A DNA stretch of 64,000 bases from Icerya purchasi (taxonomy: Eukaryota > Arthropoda > Insecta > Hemiptera > Monophlebidae). The stretch is taken from the NCBI GenBank assembly GCA_039619475.1, contig CM077115.1, forward strand, positions 24,937,083-25,001,082, in the 5' to 3' direction. This document shows, piece by piece, positions 59,758-64,000 of the stretch (positions are counted from its first letter, which is position 1; each line of letters opens with the position of its first letter). The notes beneath the pieces are model-generated. The model searched no databases. It saw nothing but the letters and a program-made list of their open reading frames with translations, and was not told where the DNA came from. A program made the translations under genes and the position numbers.

Positions 59758-62700
59758 TATATATATATGTATAATATTGTTGCACACATTATTGATTTAT
59801 TACGAATATAGCGAACAATTACATATACGATAATACTTTAATTTATAGCAACATTTTCCGGTCCAATCCATCATCTTCTAAGAGTAAACTGACGATGGAC
59901 TGAACCAGAAAACGTGTTACATTAGATTAAAGTATAAAAGTATAAAAGTATATTACACTATATTATTATCATCATCATTATCATAATGCCATGGACTTGC
60001 AAGCATCAACGACTACCTCGTACATTCCGGTGTAGACATGGGAATATAGTGTTCTAGGCAACCGTTATATGCAACATGAGTGTGTACACGCAAAAGACTA
60101 CACTTGTAATTGACATTGTGATTGTCTGATTCATCGATGTACAAATGCAATAGCGCGTCTGTCGTCTGCCTACTACACATCAATCAGCGCGCATATACAT
60201 GTTTGTTATTGCTTTCGACATGATTCTATTTTTAGAGGTTAATTTATTTATCGCAAGGGATTGAACTCAACACTTCTGTAACGGAAGTTCAATACTTTGG
60301 CAACTAGGCGCTATCGCGACGATCACATATTATTATATATGTAATTTGTAGTTTTTTGTTATATTCGTCATTATATTTATTTTAATAATTTGTAATTTTA
60401 GTGTAAACAGAACGATCCAGATCGTTCTACTATTATGATTGTGTACTATCTGTGTAAGTGCGCTCTTTCGAATTTTACAGCTTGTTTTATTACGCTCATT
60501 CGCAACGAAAAAGAACAATCGGCAAAAAAAAAAAATCTATCGAACCGAAAAAAATTAACTCGCTCGAAATTGTAGGATCTACAGCTAAAATTGACGGACG
60601 TTGTGAGAGTTGAAAAAAAAAACATCGTAATATAGTACACTATACATGCTGATTTCTTATATTTCAGTTCGTTTCACGCAAAAACTGATACACTCTTTGT
60701 ACCATTTACAGCATACTGTCTGCCAGCAACTAGTATCAAGATGGATCAGAATTAGGGACTAGATGAAAAAAGATAGCGTAAAAAAAAAAATGTATACATT
60801 ATAATGGAATGGTGGCTGCGAGAGAGTGTACTCCAGTCGTGTCATTTTTATTACCGTTCAGCCTTTTTATTTATTTCTCGGCTCGTAAAAAAGCTGAAGG
60901 CCTGGGGCGCTAAAGATTTTTAAATACACGTGTAATTTAATTTTCGTTTTAAAATGCGGAGTGGAGACTGATGGGGGACGGGGGCTTCCTTACACAGGGT
61001 CTTGAGAGCACTTTTCCTGTAGAGCGACGGCAGGGATTTTGACTTCATTACTGTCTCAAGTTGCTATGCAAAGAAGAGTCCTCTACCTTTACTATAACGC
61101 GATTGCGTGGAACGTTCAAAGTCAAAGTCATTCAAGACGTATACAGATGAGGAATTGCGCGTGTATTTAATTCAGTCGGGTTAGATTACGGTTTTTCGAT
61201 TAAAAACCGTCTTGCCTCGCGACTTCTAAATAATGCTAGTATTTAGAACAATAACGCGCGTGATTATTTCCGGCTAAATCGTTACGGTACAGTGAGTTTA
61301 CGGTACACATCAAAAAGAAGTGAAGATAAAACAAATGTAACGTCTAGATAGTTAATTTCCGCGTACATACACATACATATAAAACAATTGATCCTTCGGA
61401 TTTTATCATGAGGATAACCCCCGGGGATCCGCGGATGATAATACCTCTGTAACACATTGTAGCAGAGTAAATTTAAATTGCTACGTCATTCTTAGAAGAA
61501 AAAAAAATTAAAGTTGGCGCAACGATTTCTATTACAACTTCCGTAACTGAAAAAAGTGTCACAATATTTTTTTCCACCACACCCTTATGACTTTGTCGTT
61601 AATAAATTTTTAAAAATAGAAAACTATCGTGAGTTAAATTTTTCCCCTCGAACTGATTAAAGTCGAAAGTATCTTACGCATAAATAATAAAAAATAATAA
61701 TAATAGTTATAAGAAACAATTTAAATTTCCAATCATTAGGTTATATAAGTGTATCATGACGTATTTCGAAATTCGGATTGAATATATAGTTAAAATGGTT
61801 TAATGGATTTCGTTCAGAACACTAGAGGTAAATATTTAACGCCTCCCATTACCACCGCCGTTATATCATATAAATGTATCTTATGTAATTCAGTCTGGTG
61901 TATGTTTATTATTAAAAAGAAGGAATTACTAACATCGAAAAAGTATTATATTAATAGACAAATAAAGAAAAAATTCGTTGAAATATTCCTGGGAGCGTAC
62001 TACTTACTTTACAGTTTGCGAACACAGACAATAGATGAAAAGTGCAAATCCGTCTCTATGCTCTTGAAGCCAGGTGCTAGAGAAGAATGGTGAGAATGAC
62101 ATAGACGGAAAAACTAAAAAAAACGAAGAAGTCGGAGAACAAAGAAGCCTATACTAAAAAAGATTAAAAGAAAGAAGATACAAGTAGAGACTGGTTACAT
62201 ACACAGGCACACTGATTATCTAACAAAAATGATTGAGAGAGCCAAGAAAGGGAAAGATTAACATCGAGACAGAATTACATATTAAACAAATATATGGGGA
62301 TAAAGGGATATGGAAGTACGAAGAAAATAGCGCTGTTGAGAGAATTCTAACGTAGCAAGAACAAACTGCTGTCTGTCCGTCTTAGCGGCAGATTAGCATT
62401 TACGATGTGGTTTTTGTAGTCAACCTTTATTTTGTCTTGATAATGAGTTATTTAGAATTTTCTCAAGTAGAATTGGGGTTGATTTCAAATAAAAATTAAA
62501 TAAGTTTTTATAAATAAAAATTAATTAGGATATTTAAATTTGATAGTCAATATATAATAAATACTAGGGGCCCTGTCTCCTGTTGGCTTCATCACCCAAC
62601 CTTCATCGTAGAAAATGACAAAATGGACAAATGATACACAGTAGTGCCTCATAGATTTACATAGTCGTCTGTAATATTTTGTTTAAGTTTAGAAATCAAT

Positions 62701-62795
62701 TTGCTCTTAAATAAATTTAATTTTTTTAATTTTTGTGAAATTTAAGAAAAGAAGTGGCATCCTAATTTATTTTTATTTGTGTTATATATATATAT
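59758..62795. other. Intergenic DNA, no recognised gene
   Basis: Short frames only, such as 61803-62093. No domain, splice structure or RNA gene recognised. Confidence 0.4.
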
Positions 62796-63625
62796 ATATA
62801 TATGTACTAGCTGACCCGGCGAACTTCGTACCGGCTTAAAAAATAAATGTTGTGTTAACTTATTAGCCGAATTAAATTCAGTTTTTTATTAAGATAAAAT
62901 TAATACTCAATTAAGTTCCATAAATGTACAAAAATCAAAATGAAAAGAGAATTTTAATTACATTGAAAAGTATTTTAATTACATATGACAGCAAGGCATT
63001 ATTCTCCTTAATAACAAAAATCAGTATAACCTAATAAGAGATGGTTCACAAACGACAAAAATATTCAATTATACACTTATCAGAATTGGATCATAAATTA
63101 CAATTAAACTTCTATGATAATTTACAACTTTAAGCAGAACGATAAGAAACTGTCTCGAATATGTAATATGGAATTTAGAACGACCTCAAAAATCACCTTT
63201 AAAAAATTCATAACTCATCACCAGATAACCCTTTGAAAGCGAAATTCAAAATATAAAACAAAACACAGAAGCCCTTTCATAAAATCCAAAAATTACGGTT
63301 AAACAATTATTTAAACCCCAAAAACAGCAAAAAAAAAAGAATTTTCTTCATAAATATTGTTTTAAATTGCGTATTCCGCTATTCAGGATGGAGACAAATC
63401 CAACAAATTAAATATCATAAAAATCGGTCCAGCCGTTCTTGAGTTATAAATCTTTGGGTTTTTTATATATAAAAAAAAAAAAAATTATCGAAAAATTTTC
63501 TTTAAATTCCGTATTCTGCTATTCGGGGTGGAAACATATACAACAAATCAAAGATCATGAAAATCGGTCCAGTTGTTCTTGAGTTATAAGTGGTGTAACT
63601 AACACCACTTTCTTTTATATATATG
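62783..63625 (-). mobile_element. Interspersed element with ACTAGCTGACCCGGC end and internal 140-bp duplication
   Basis: After a (TA)n run (62783-62803) the sequence ACTAGCTGACCCGGCGAAC begins. This end is shared (inverted, diverged) with the element at 30820-31560. Toward its other end a ~140-bp unit is duplicated: AAATCGGTCCAGCCGTTCTT at 63421 and AAATCGGTCCAGTTGTTCTT at 63561, each followed by GAGTTATAA and ending near a TATATATA run (63616-63640). No coding capacity. Confidence 0.5.
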
Positions 63626-64000
63626 TACATATACATATGTCATTAATCCTGATTTTTTCCATGGTATTTCTCTAAGGGAGAAAATTGTTAAAATGGAATT
63701 CATTATGCAATTGCATAAACGACTCAAACAAAACCAAATTAAGAAGCTACGTTTTTTACAAATTTCATAAAATAAAAAATTAAATATATTTAACAGAAAA
63801 GTGAAGTACAAATTTAGATAAAGAAAATTAAAAAATATTTTCTAAATAATAAATCATTTAAATTTTTTTTTTAAATTCGCTACGAGTAAAAGAAAAGACC
63901 CGACAAAAAATCTAGTGCTTTAAAATTTTAACTTGGTCATACTTGTGAATAATTTTAATTTATTTTAAGTAAAACTACATTGTGAACGTTATCTGTACAA
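63626..64000. other. AT-rich DNA, no recognised gene
   Basis: The open frame 63599-63811 (minus) is low complexity. Confidence 0.4.

Overview
The window looks like non-coding, repeat-rich DNA from an arthropod, most probably an insect. It is AT-rich, has GT-AG introns, and carries several DD34D mariner elements, jockey-like LINEs, a ZBED-type hAT remnant and Helentron/DINE-like elements. I see no operons, rRNA or tRNA genes. Most open frames longer than 60 codons are chance frames or pieces of decayed transposons.

Region 1 (1-11.4 kb) is a giant, nearly perfect inverted repeat. Two arms of about 5.34 kb (18-5360 and 5734-11078) face each other across a roughly 370-bp AT-rich (ATATATCTACAT-like) spacer. 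Each arm holds, from outside to centre: the 3' part of a decayed protein gene, a G-poor (C/T-rich) tract, a 123-127-bp tandem repeat, and a pair of diverged ~390-bp direct repeats. The right arm continues into unique DNA that carries the 5' end of the same pseudogene (start at 11381).

Region 2 (11.4-23.9 kb) has an AT-rich flank, a minisatellite fused to a truncated mariner, a possible LTR with primer-binding site, an internally deleted mariner with both TIRs, a decayed jockey LINE and a 20-21-bp minisatellite.

Region 3 (23.9-30.1 kb) holds the only convincing host gene. Three minus-strand exons with matching phases encode the C-terminal part of a small multi-pass membrane protein resembling the LAPTM4/DUF4728 type. 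Its 5.8-kb intron contains hAT and LINE remnants. Upstream exons were not found.

Region 4 (30-64 kb) is interspersed repeats. It includes at least five copies of one Helentron/DINE-like family, three of them joined head-to-tail and then tail-to-tail at a perfect hairpin. It also has a second mariner, several 5'-truncated LINEs (one inside a DINE-like copy with a 13-bp target duplication), a frameshifted LINE with an FADD reverse-transcriptase box, a 275-291-bp satellite, and another deleted mariner with intact TIRs.

The most unusual objects are the 11-kb palindrome, which could be a real recent inverted duplication or an assembly fold-back, and the DINE-like trimer.
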